A stretch of DNA of 64,000 nt from contig DATAUW010000038.1 of NCBI GenBank assembly GCA_036268055.1, forward strand, positions 1-64,000, written 5' to 3'. Each line of letters starts with the position of its first letter. Position 1 is the stretch's first letter. The stretch is from Verrucomicrobiia bacterium (GTDB taxonomy: Bacteria > Verrucomicrobiota > Verrucomicrobiia > Limisphaerales > Pedosphaeraceae). The notes beneath the pieces were generated by a model. The model was not told the origin of the DNA and searched no databases. It saw nothing but the letters and a program-made list of their open reading frames with translations. The position numbers and the translations under genes were made by a program. Below, one piece after another: positions 8,786 through 16,966 of this stretch.

Positions 8786-10612
8786 TTAATTGAGCAAGTG
8801 CAAATTTGTCGGCGCGGGTGGCCGGCTGGGCGGTTGCGGGTTGCTGCCGACGGCTCCCGAAGGCGTGCTGTTAAAGACAAAGCGATAACCGGCGGGCAGA
8901 TTGGTCACTACCGCCGCGCTGGGATTGAAAGGATCAATCGGAGGCCACGCGAGACTGCCAAACCAGCTCGGCTTCGAAGTCAAATACATTGACGGAGGAA
9001 TCGTATGATCGGCAACCGACGGGTTCCAAACAATCGAGTTGTCGGCCACGTCATAATTGCCGTGACGGAACTGAAGCTGGGAACCGAGCATGGATCCCGC
9101 CGCTGGTGAACCGCCAATGGTGTAAACGCCCATCCAGTAAATCGCGTTGGGGGGATATGCATTCGGCACAAATTGAACATTGAATTCGTAATTCTTGTGG
9201 AAGCCCGCCGTTCCAAACACGCATCCGACAAAATTTTGGTAAAAATTGGTTCCCTGCACGGACACCGCGTAAGTGTAGCTCTGTTTGCCCGGCTCATAAC
9301 CAATCATGCGCTCGCGGAAATGAGTGTTGTGGCTGGAAGAACCGTGAATGTAATCATGGCCGATTTGCGTTCCATAATTTCCCTCGAACAGATTCATCGT
9401 AGGATGCGCGCCATGCGTGGTTTCACAACCTTCCGCGAGGTTGATGCCCGGGTAGATCATGTTGGTCATGTAATTATATCCAAAAACGTTTCCCGAGCAG
9501 CCCTGATCGAGCAACAGCGGCGAAGTGATGGCGTTGAAAATATTGTTTTCCACCAAACTATCGGAAGTGCCGTAAGCGATGTTGACGCCGTAGGAAACCG
9601 AACCGCCACCGCTGGCGACGTCGTGAAAATAGGAATCGCGGATTTCGAGATGCGAACAAACCAGCGTGCCAACCGCGGCATATTGGGAGTGAGTCGTCTC
9701 CACATTTTTAAGCCAGCAGTTCAAACAATTTTGAAACAGGATCGTGTTCGGGAAAGTGCCGCCGACCGCCGCGTTGTCAATGGTCATGTTCTCCAGGCCG
9801 CACATCTGGAGCGGATTGGGCGACCAAGTGGCTTGGGGCGCTAACGAAGCGCTCCAGTTGGTCATGTAAATCGGCGGGTCAATCGTAAGCGTCTTGCCGT
9901 TGATCGCCGTCACGCGCACGGTCTGGACCTGATTGCGGATCAGTTCGGGATGGTTCACCGGGTCGCTGCCGCCGCGGCAAAAATTAACCTGCGTGCTTTC
10001 CACTCCGACCGGGTCAACAAAAGTGAATGTCGAACTGCTCGTGGCGTCCTGCTGGTCCAAAACCAGCAGCGTGCCGACAGCGAGACTGGCCGGCACGTTA
10101 TCGAGCGTGATGCTGGTGCTCCCCTGCGCATAGCCGCCCGTCCAGTTGGCTACGAAGCTATTGTTGGGACCGGTGGAATAATTCGCCGGTAAAAATGAAA
10201 TGGTTCCGAAGGGTTGTGCGCAATTATGGAAACGGATGATCGTCTGCCCGGGACCGGCTCCGCGCAGCACCATGCCATTGCCCTGGCCCAATGGAGAGAA
10301 ACTCGATTTGCCGATGATGAGTGACGCCGTCAAATCATAAGTTCCGGGCGATAAGACCACCGCCGAATTACTCGGGCAGGTCAGGAGCGCCGCCTGGATT
10401 TTGGCCGCCGAGGCGTTCGTATCCAGAGTGATCCAAATGTTCGTCACGTTGGGGATGCCTCCGAGGACACCGGGACGGTTCGCCTGCCAGTTCACTACGG
10501 AACCCGCGGGAAAAATAGTGGCGAGCGCGCTGCCGGCCACGAAGACCGACAGGAACATCACTGAAAAATATCGTAATTTTTGCATTAGCCTAAAAAAGGA
10601 AAAAATCTTCAT
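8786..10612 (-). CDS. Secreted parallel beta-helix protein
   Basis: Secreted protein with a right-handed parallel beta-helix, the fold of pectate lyases, epimerases and polysaccharide-binding proteins. From the ATG at 10612 a signal peptide is clear (hydrophobic YFSVMFLSVFVAGSALA, cleavage after ALA); an internal ATG at 10585 gives a shorter leader. Early coils resemble a Pectate_lyase_3-like start (IQAALLTCPSNSAVVLSPGTY), and repeated N-x-I/F coils (SLVENNIFNAI) follow in the middle. The last residues, PPAPTNLHLL, look like the first strand of an FN3 domain that then stops. It may trim, epimerise or bind the exported glycan; no catalytic residues can be assigned by eye. Confidence 0.75.
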   Translation of the reverse strand: MKIFSFFRLMQKLRYFSVMFLSVFVAGSALATIFPAGSVVNWQANRPGVLGGIPNVTNIWITLDTNASAAKIQAALLTCPSNSAVVLSPGTYDLTASLIIGKSSFSPLGQGNGMVLRGAGPGQTIIRFHNCAQPFGTISFLPANYSTGPNNSFVANWTGGYAQGSTSITLDNVPASLAVGTLLVLDQQDATSSSTFTFVDPVGVESTQVNFCRGGSDPVNHPELIRNQVQTVRVTAINGKTLTIDPPIYMTNWSASLAPQATWSPNPLQMCGLENMTIDNAAVGGTFPNTILFQNCLNCWLKNVETTHSQYAAVGTLVCSHLEIRDSYFHDVASGGGSVSYGVNIAYGTSDSLVENNIFNAITSPLLLDQGCSGNVFGYNYMTNMIYPGINLAEGCETTHGAHPTMNLFEGNYGTQIGHDYIHGSSSHNTHFRERMIGYEPGKQSYTYAVSVQGTNFYQNFVGCVFGTAGFHKNYEFNVQFVPNAYPPNAIYWMGVYTIGGSPAAGSMLGSQLQFRHGNYDVADNSIVWNPSVADHTIPPSMYLTSKPSWFGSLAWPPIDPFNPSAAVVTNLPAGYRFVFNSTPSGAVGSNPQPPSRPPAPTNLHLLN

Positions 10613-10765
10613 ACGTCGAGACTCGTTAGCAGGTTCGTTGCCGCAATGTTTTCGGGCACACCATACGAAACATTTGACCATCTGACAAGGAACCTATCTC
10701 GTCAGAAAAATCCTCCCTTTGCACTGTCCAAATATCCTACATGACTGCCTCAAAAATACACAAAC

Positions 10766-12163
10766 TCAGAAAGCCGGATTGGAAGGTTCGGCCTCGAAAG
10801 TCTCTTCGGTGGATTCATTTTCCAGTTCTTCATCCGCGTATTCGTAAAGCGGAGTGTTATACGTGGGATAGTCAATCGCCACCAGCAGGAACGCCATCCA
10901 AATGACACTTTGCCGGCCGAAATGGGCCTCAGTGATATTATAAATGATGTTGATCACGATAAAGATCAAGCGGATGTCGTCCACGCTTCCGCCTTCGATC
11001 GCTTTCTTTGAAAGCCGGCGGAAGCACGTGAACAGCAGCACGATCAGCAGCGCCAGGCCGATCAAACCGCCGTCCACGTAAGTCTCAAGATATCCATTGT
11101 GCGCCTCGGTCAGATGAAAGAAGAAACCGTCCGAAACGAAGTCCACCCGGCTGCCCATCCAGAAAGAATAAAACCCGACGCCAATCAGCGGATTGATTTT
11201 GATCTGCAAAACGCGGTCCCAAATCTCGGTGCGCCCGGTAAAGGTCGCGTCGCGCCCCAGCATGCTTAAAATCACTGTGCCAAACTTGAAGTTGACCTCC
11301 AGCCAGACCAGCAGCAACGTGCCGGCACAGAGGAAAATCGCGTAGCGCGCCACCATCAATCTCAGCCCCGGGTTGCGCATCATCAAAAAAAGGATTATCC
11401 CCATGATCGTGCATACCAGCGACGTTGAACTGCGTGCCTCATGCAACAGCCAGAAACTCGTCAGCAGCAATAGCGCAAAAATCAGCGGATACCGTTTGTC
11501 TTCGCGTTCCTCACCGTCACGCACGGCGAAATAATTCCACACCAGGAACACGGTGAAAACGATCAGGGAGCCGCCCAGTTCATTTTTATCGCGGGTCACC
11601 CCGCCGTACGAATATTGCCACGTCATCGGATTATAATAACGCCCGATGTCCGCGTAATATTTGATGAACAAAACCGACAGCGGCATCAGGATGTAAGCCG
11701 TCCGCACAAATAATTTTCTGATCGCCAGCGTCTGGTTTTCTTCTGTCAGCACCACCATGACCATGACGACGTTGCCGAAATCTTTGATCCATCTTTTGAA
11801 GGAGACGAATGGCGCATCTGACCACACCGCGCTCACGGCGAAATAAATGAAGAACAGCATCAGCCATTTGTTTTTGCGGAACAGCGTGCCCCAGGAAAAA
11901 CCGCGCTTGGTCAGGATCATGACGCCAAGAATTTCCAGCACCAAAAAAACATTTCGGTTCAGGGCGTTTCCTTCGCTGATGTCGTCTATGGACACATAAT
12001 CTTGCCCCGGGTTGAACCACATCGAAATTGGCCGTGAACCCAGGATCAAAACCCATAGCGTCGGAACCCACAGCGTCTTGGACACGCCTTCGGTGGAGCG
12101 ATGATCTCGCACCAGCAGCCAGGCGATGAAACCGAGCGTCAGGATGAGGGCTACTTGTTGCAT
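10766..12163 (-). CDS. O-antigen ligase/polymerase-like membrane protein (Wzy/WaaL family)
   Basis: Polytopic membrane protein of about 465 residues with 10 or more hydrophobic segments. A large periplasmic loop contains the Wzy_C/O-antigen ligase hallmark, here HLTEAHNGYLETYVDGGLIG, preceded by GVGFYSFW. Such proteins either polymerise lipid-linked repeat units or ligate glycan to an acceptor. In this locus, which also has a Wzc-like protein, a polymerase role is the simpler guess. The acidic C-terminal tail (after residue 440) is cytoplasmic by prediction. ATG at 12163 is chosen because it lies just downstream of the asparagine-synthetase-like stop; an upstream in-frame start at 12211 would overlap that gene. 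Confidence 0.85.
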   Translation of the reverse strand: MQQVALILTLGFIAWLLVRDHRSTEGVSKTLWVPTLWVLILGSRPISMWFNPGQDYVSIDDISEGNALNRNVFLVLEILGVMILTKRGFSWGTLFRKNKWLMLFFIYFAVSAVWSDAPFVSFKRWIKDFGNVVMVMVVLTEENQTLAIRKLFVRTAYILMPLSVLFIKYYADIGRYYNPMTWQYSYGGVTRDKNELGGSLIVFTVFLVWNYFAVRDGEEREDKRYPLIFALLLLTSFWLLHEARSSTSLVCTIMGIILFLMMRNPGLRLMVARYAIFLCAGTLLLVWLEVNFKFGTVILSMLGRDATFTGRTEIWDRVLQIKINPLIGVGFYSFWMGSRVDFVSDGFFFHLTEAHNGYLETYVDGGLIGLALLIVLLFTCFRRLSKKAIEGGSVDDIRLIFIVINIIYNITEAHFGRQSVIWMAFLLVAIDYPTYNTPLYEYADEELENESTEETFEAEPSNPAF

Positions 12164-12179
12164 GACGACAAAGCAAAGT

Positions 12180-14021
12180 CTAACGCAAAACTGGCGATGC
12201 CGCCCCGTCAATCATCTGCCGCTGCAATAACTCCATGGTCAGCACGCGATGGATCTCGGTGGTATAGTTGGCATTCCCCTTCACGTGGCCATTGACCATT
12301 TTTTCCACGAATTTGCCGTTTAAATAACCGCGATTGCGCGCGCGCGCATCCAGCAGCACTTGTTTGAGATAATCTCCAAACCGGTCGCGATACCAGACGC
12401 GAAAGTGATGAAACTTGTGGCGTCCGAGAAAAAGTTTTTCAAAATGCAGCGGCGCAAAAACGTGATCCGCCTTTGCGAGCCATTGCGGCATGCCGTAGTC
12501 GTAGGCGTATTCGGCTTTGAACGTGAACTCCTGGAATTGATGGCGCAGTTGCGTCAACCCCGGAATCGCATCCAGGCGGCTGGCGCGGTCCGTGCCGATT
12601 TGTTTTAACACCGGTTTCGCGCCTGCGATCATGCGGAATGGCACATCGTACGTTTGCATTTCCGGCGACGCCTGAAAAGCCAGCGCGACCAAATCATTAT
12701 CGAAATAAGGCGAGCGGATGGTGATTTGCGAACGCTCGGATTGCAGCCGCGAATAGAGATGCCACGCGGATTGCTTGAAAGCGATGAACGACAACCGGTG
12801 CTGCTGCTTTTCGCGCGCGTAAGTCGTGCTCGCATCGGCGACATGCTGGGCAAATTTCGCTTCGAGCAACTCCGGCGTGGGCGCCCAGGGCTTGAACATG
12901 ATGATGCTGCGCAGGATTTCGCCGCCGTTCAAACCGGTGATGCGCACCGGCGCAATTTTTCGCGCCACCTGGTTCGCGTAAACATCCACCGAGCCGCTCA
13001 CATCCAATGTCCCGTCCGTCACCGAAACAGTTTTTTCCGCCATCGCGGGAAATTGTTTCCAGAAATCCTCGGCTAGCGGAATGGTCTGGTAAGGCTGCTC
13101 ACACAACGCCGCGATTTCACGCGAGATGGTCACGTCCGCGCAATCGCGATACGACCCCGCAAACGTATAGCAAGGCAGCGTGCCCGGCGCGCTTTTGGCA
13201 TAAGCCAAAATCAACCGGCTATCCACCCCACCCGTCAGCGAAAGTCCCTTGGCTTCCTGGCCGCGAAAATAGCGCGGGAGAATCCGCTGCCAGGTGGCGT
13301 CGAGTTTTTCGTAATAGTCCGCGCTGCTAAGGGCGGGCTGATCTTCCCACAATTCTTTTTTGAAATAGGCGGATTTGCGAACCGGCTCACCCGGCGAGAA
13401 AACCCATTCCGCGCCGCCGGGAAGCAAATAAACGCCCGTGAAGAAGGAACGATTTTGCAGCACGCAACCGCAGGAGAAAAATTCGCCAAGGCTCTTCAAA
13501 TCCAACTCGCGCGTCTTGGGAAGCACCCGCAACAATGCCTTCGCTTCGGACGCGAAATAAAATCCGTCCTCGTTCTCATGAAAATAAATGCGGCTCGCCC
13601 CGTAACGGTCGTTAAATAAAATCGCCTTGCGCTCGCGCAAGTCCACCAGCAGGCCGCTGAACCAGCCGTTCAATTTTTCCAGAAACGCCGCGCCGTGCTC
13701 TTCGTAAAGATGGACGAGATAACTCGCATTGTCCGCGGCGAACTCGTGGCCCTTCGCGCGCAGGTTCGCAAGGACGGGCGCATCGGCAAAATCTTCGCCG
13801 GTAAAAATCAGGCAGACGTCGTGGCGCTCGTTCCAAATCGGGAGGCAATCGGAAAAAGTTCCCGCGTGAGTCGTCCAACCGACCGCCACGCCGGCAGTTT
13901 CAAACACGCTCGCCCCGGAAGTATAAAACGACTCGTGCACCATGGTTTTAATCATGGCTTCAGCGGTCGCCCGGTCATTTTCCCGGATACGGGGTGTGAT
14001 AAATCCAGCAATTCCTGGCAT
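12180..14021 (-). CDS. Asparagine synthetase (glutamine-hydrolysing)-like protein lacking the N-terminal cysteine
   Basis: AsnB-type two-domain protein of 613 residues. The N-terminal Ntn-hydrolase domain normally starts Met-Cys-Gly, the Cys being the glutaminase nucleophile; here it starts MPGIAGFITPR, so Cys2 is proline and glutamine hydrolysis should be lost. The C-terminal ATP-pyrophosphatase domain keeps its P-loop as LSLTGGVDSRLIL near residue 262. Asn synthetase homologues occur in many surface-polysaccharide clusters and are thought to amidate uronic acids or amino sugars using ammonia, which fits the AlgD-like dehydrogenase nearby. That link is inference. It is followed closely by the Wzy-like gene. 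Confidence 0.85.
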   Translation of the reverse strand: MPGIAGFITPRIRENDRATAEAMIKTMVHESFYTSGASVFETAGVAVGWTTHAGTFSDCLPIWNERHDVCLIFTGEDFADAPVLANLRAKGHEFAADNASYLVHLYEEHGAAFLEKLNGWFSGLLVDLRERKAILFNDRYGASRIYFHENEDGFYFASEAKALLRVLPKTRELDLKSLGEFFSCGCVLQNRSFFTGVYLLPGGAEWVFSPGEPVRKSAYFKKELWEDQPALSSADYYEKLDATWQRILPRYFRGQEAKGLSLTGGVDSRLILAYAKSAPGTLPCYTFAGSYRDCADVTISREIAALCEQPYQTIPLAEDFWKQFPAMAEKTVSVTDGTLDVSGSVDVYANQVARKIAPVRITGLNGGEILRSIIMFKPWAPTPELLEAKFAQHVADASTTYAREKQQHRLSFIAFKQSAWHLYSRLQSERSQITIRSPYFDNDLVALAFQASPEMQTYDVPFRMIAGAKPVLKQIGTDRASRLDAIPGLTQLRHQFQEFTFKAEYAYDYGMPQWLAKADHVFAPLHFEKLFLGRHKFHHFRVWYRDRFGDYLKQVLLDARARNRGYLNGKFVEKMVNGHVKGNANYTTEIHRVLTMELLQRQMIDGAASPVLR

Positions 14022-14090
14022 ACGAAATCAAACGATTGGGATCAAACTATTTCTTGAAGTGAGGAAATCTCCGTGAGCGCCCGAAAGCAT

Positions 14091-14185
14091 TGGCGGAGAG
14101 GGGAAGGATTCGAACCTCCGATACAGCTTTTGGCTGTATAACAACTTTTGCAAGTCGCTGCCTTAAACCGCTCAGCCACCTCTCC
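14091..14185 (-). tRNA. Type II (serine-like) tRNA with an 8-base anticodon loop
   Basis: Cloverleaf with an encoded CCA. The acceptor stem has 7 perfect pairs (GGAGAGG/CCTCTCC), and the discriminator is G73. The D stem is GCT/GGC with an 11-base loop. The variable arm is long: 7 bp (ATACAGC/GCTGTAT) with loop CAAAA. The T loop is TTCGAAT on a GGAGG/CCTTC stem. G73 and the long arm point to serine identity. Two features are abnormal. The anticodon stem GCGAC/GTTGT encloses eight bases (TTGCAAAA) instead of seven, and one extra C sits between the T stem and the 3' acceptor strand. The anticodon is therefore ambiguous (GCA, TGC or CAA). It may be a degenerate copy or an unusual functional tRNA. 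Confidence 0.75.
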
Positions 14186-14259
14186 ATTGCAACCGAGCTT
14201 ACGCGCCCGGCCAAATTCTGCAAGTCTTACTGACTTCATCGGCATGATTGCGAAAAAGA

Positions 14260-15204
14260 TTAATCAGGATTTTGCACCGGCGCGTTCGGCTTGATGTCCA
14301 GTTTCGCCGGAGCGCTCGCCGTCGCTTCGCCGGAATTTTTCCCCTGACGAAACGCCGTCCAGCGATTGCGCAAATCCACCGCCTTGTCCACCCACTTTTC
14401 CGGGATGCGGCTTCTCAAGGGCTGATGCAATTTTAATTTCAACGCGAGCGCGCCCTTCAAATTCAGCGGCACATAATATCTCGGTATCTGCTGCGGCACG
14501 AAGCAATGGTTGATTTTGAAAACGCCCATGCCCCGGCGCGCCCAGATTCCGTAATGCAAAAACTTCGCCTTGCGCGCCGCGGAAATCTCGATGGCTTTTG
14601 CCAGCAGCCCATTGGTCGGCGCCTTGTCCCGATGCGCCACTTTGGAAATGATATGGATGAAATTCACGATCTCGCCCGCATAAATCAGTTTGATGAAACC
14701 AACCATTTCATCCTTGAAATAAGCGCCCACGAAAATGCTGCGATCGGGAAACGTGCCGAGCATTTTTCTCATTTCTTCAAGGCTCTTTTGGTAATGCCAA
14801 TTCTTGCGGCCCTGCACAAATGGCGACTCGTTATAAATGCCGATCACGCCGCGCACGAAGTCATCCGTCAATTCACTCTGGCGCAATTCAACGCCGTTTT
14901 TCCCGACCTTGCGGACTTTGTTGCGGGTCTTGAAATCAATCTGGTTCTTGAACCAATCGTCGTAAGTCGTGATCGGCAGCACGGCGTAAGTATCGAACTC
15001 ATGCGGCAAATCATATTTCGGCTCCGTCTCGCTGATGCGTTGCGAGAAACTAAAAACATCCGCGCTCACGCCGGCCTTTTTCAGTTGCTTGGCAAAATCT
15101 TTGGCGTCGGGAACGACTTCGTACGGTTCATCCTTGAGCCGCGCGATTCGGCAGAACTTTCCGCTCACCGCCAATGTCTGATTCAAAGCCGTGATTTCGT
15201 TCAT
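14260..15204 (-). CDS. GNAT/FemAB-like acyltransferase of the polysaccharide locus
   Basis: 314-residue protein with a GNAT-fold core of the FemAB/LicD-neighbour type. Visible pieces are RNKVRKVGKNGVELR (the N-terminal half-domain ending in a basic patch), FVGAYFKDEMVGFIKLIY (beta-4/5 strands) and NGLLAKAIEISAARKAKFLHYG. The C-terminal 60 residues are basic then proline/alanine-rich and probably disordered. Such proteins transfer an acyl or aminoacyl group to a lipid- or sugar-linked substrate, but no specific reaction can be claimed. It lies on the operon strand between the ChbG-like gene and the tRNA. Confidence 0.65.
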   Translation of the reverse strand: MNEITALNQTLAVSGKFCRIARLKDEPYEVVPDAKDFAKQLKKAGVSADVFSFSQRISETEPKYDLPHEFDTYAVLPITTYDDWFKNQIDFKTRNKVRKVGKNGVELRQSELTDDFVRGVIGIYNESPFVQGRKNWHYQKSLEEMRKMLGTFPDRSIFVGAYFKDEMVGFIKLIYAGEIVNFIHIISKVAHRDKAPTNGLLAKAIEISAARKAKFLHYGIWARRGMGVFKINHCFVPQQIPRYYVPLNLKGALALKLKLHQPLRSRIPEKWVDKAVDLRNRWTAFRQGKNSGEATASAPAKLDIKPNAPVQNPD

Positions 15205-15238
15205 ATCAAACCGTTAAATAATTTCCACAAATCGCGAT

Positions 15239-15988
15239 TCACAAACGCGTATAATCAACCAATTTCAAACCGCGCGTGCTCGTCAAAAAATCTTCGCTCA
15301 TCAGCCAGTCGAGTTCCGGGGATTTCTCCGGGTGCGTCATCAATTCAACTTTGCCCGACTTTGCTAAATCCACAACCCGCCCCACCCGCTTATTTTGCAA
15401 ACATTGTTCGAGCGAAAAAAAATAATCGGTGATCGTGTGATCCTTCGCCAGTTTCCGATCCACCCACGCGCGATAACTGCGGTTCAATCCGCTTTTCTCT
15501 CCGGGCCAAAATGAAAAATTCCGGCGGACTTTTTTTCCGGCCGGAATGATCCGGTCCAACAGCATGTTCAGGCAAAGGTGTTTGTGCTGGTGTCCGTCTA
15601 TGTGCGACGGCTCTTGGCCATACAACCGCCGAAACTCTTCAAGCTGCGCCTCGAAATCATGGCGAAAGTTTTGCCGCAGCCACGGGTTGTAAAGCAACTG
15701 CGCATATTTATTTTTCACCAAAAACCGGACGACTTTTTCGTGGTTCTCGTTGACGGCTGCGGAAACTTTTCCGTCAAAGCGCTGGTTCAGGTTGACGTGC
15801 AAACCCACCGAAAGATTCGCCGCTTTCGCAAGTTCAGCGGCCCGTTCGGTGTCCGCCATGAACATCATCGCCGTCACCGACGTGATGCGTCCGGCCCGAA
15901 AACACGCGAGCGCGGCGTCGGTGGCTTTGCGCCAGCCGCCCCAATCATCGGCATTGATGATCAGGAGGCCATCGTTCGCGCCGATCAT
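15239..15988 (-). CDS. ChbG/HpnK (YdjC)-family carbohydrate deacetylase
   Basis: Metal-dependent N-deacetylase family. The protein begins MIGANDGLLIINADDWGGWR; the NADDWG string supplies the metal-binding aspartates. LSVGLHVNLNQRF supplies a histidine near residue 60, and PSHIDGHQHKHLCLNM supplies further metal-binding histidines around residue 130. The length, 249 residues, suits the family. An open frame extends about 105 codons upstream, but that part overlaps the preceding GT2 gene. The ATG at 15988 forms a four-base ATGA overlap with that gene's stop, so it is the better start. Likely role: deacetylation of an N-acetylated sugar in the glycan or its precursor. Confidence 0.85.
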   Translation of the reverse strand: MIGANDGLLIINADDWGGWRKATDAALACFRAGRITSVTAMMFMADTERAAELAKAANLSVGLHVNLNQRFDGKVSAAVNENHEKVVRFLVKNKYAQLLYNPWLRQNFRHDFEAQLEEFRRLYGQEPSHIDGHQHKHLCLNMLLDRIIPAGKKVRRNFSFWPGEKSGLNRSYRAWVDRKLAKDHTITDYFFSLEQCLQNKRVGRVVDLAKSGKVELMTHPEKSPELDWLMSEDFLTSTRGLKLVDYTRL

Positions 15989-16893
15989 GACTGGCCAACG
16001 CCCGCCTCGGGCACCGCGCGGCGGCCAGTGAAGAACCGCTTGAGCCGCGTCATCTGTTCGCGGCGTTGAAACGCAACCAGTTCTTTGGAAACCGGACGCT
16101 CCAATCCGCGCACCATGGACCACATGTAACCCGCAAAAAGTGTGACGCCGCCGATGATCACCGGCTTGCGGCTGATTTGATAAACCGAGCGGAACAATTG
16201 CCACAACGGGTGACGCCCGAGCATATAATCTTTTTGCCCGAGCTTGAAACCGTTCATGAAAACATTGTGCTTCGCGGAGCCCATCACGCGATGATGCTCG
16301 CAAAATTTTTCCGGGTAAGTGCGCGTCAGCCAGCCGTGCATGCGCGAACTCAACACGGCGATGACGTCAATTCCCCCGCCCTTCACCGGCGTGTATCCGC
16401 CGATGGCTTCGAAGCATTGGCGGCGAAATAACTGGCACGCGCCGGAAACGTGTTCGGTGCTGGTGAAACGATAATCGTAACTCACGTTGCCTTCGCGGAA
16501 CGGCGTGCCGACCAGTCCGAGCTTGGGATTTTCGGCCAGCTTGCCGAGCAGAAATTCGAAATAGACGGGCTCGAATGAAATATCCGCATCGAGGCTGCCA
16601 ATGACATCGTAGGGAATGTCCTTCAACCGCTCATAACCGGAATTGAAACAATCCACTTTGCCGGCGAAGTGGCGCACCTTGCGCTCCGGACGGCGGACCA
16701 ATTCGATCCACGGATACTCGGCGGCGTACTTCTTGACGATTTCATCCGTGCGGTCGGTGGAACCATCGCTGACGATCACCCATTTCGCCGGCAGCACCGT
16801 TTGGTTGATCACCGACTTGATCGTAAGCTCGATGTAATCCTCTTCGTTGCGCGCGGGCGATACCAACACGTAGGTAAGTGGACTCGTTTTCAT
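15985..16893 (-). CDS. GT2-family glycosyltransferase
   Basis: GT-A enzyme of 302 residues with VLVSPARNEEDYIE at the start, WVIVSDGSTDRTDEIV near residue 38 and the DxD site as GSLDADISFEPVYFE around residue 98. A C-terminal hydrophobic stretch (VIIGGVTLFAGYMWSMV, about 245-262) suggests membrane anchoring. Its stop overlaps the start of the deacetylase gene by ATGA, indicating translational coupling. The context suggests it acts on an N-acetylated sugar later deacetylated, which is speculative. Confidence 0.9.
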   Translation of the reverse strand: MKTSPLTYVLVSPARNEEDYIELTIKSVINQTVLPAKWVIVSDGSTDRTDEIVKKYAAEYPWIELVRRPERKVRHFAGKVDCFNSGYERLKDIPYDVIGSLDADISFEPVYFEFLLGKLAENPKLGLVGTPFREGNVSYDYRFTSTEHVSGACQLFRRQCFEAIGGYTPVKGGGIDVIAVLSSRMHGWLTRTYPEKFCEHHRVMGSAKHNVFMNGFKLGQKDYMLGRHPLWQLFRSVYQISRKPVIIGGVTLFAGYMWSMVRGLERPVSKELVAFQRREQMTRLKRFFTGRRAVPEAGVGQS

Positions 16894-16966
16894 GCCGTCA
16901 ATTCTTTCAGGAATGATGAAGTGCTGGTTTCAGCAACAGGAAATTCTGACACGCAAGCGGCGTAAA

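Noticed and set aside
14091-14185. Selenocysteine tRNA
   Set aside because: The D stem is only 3 bp, not 6, no anticodon UCA is possible, and the eighth acceptor position is a T-C mismatch.
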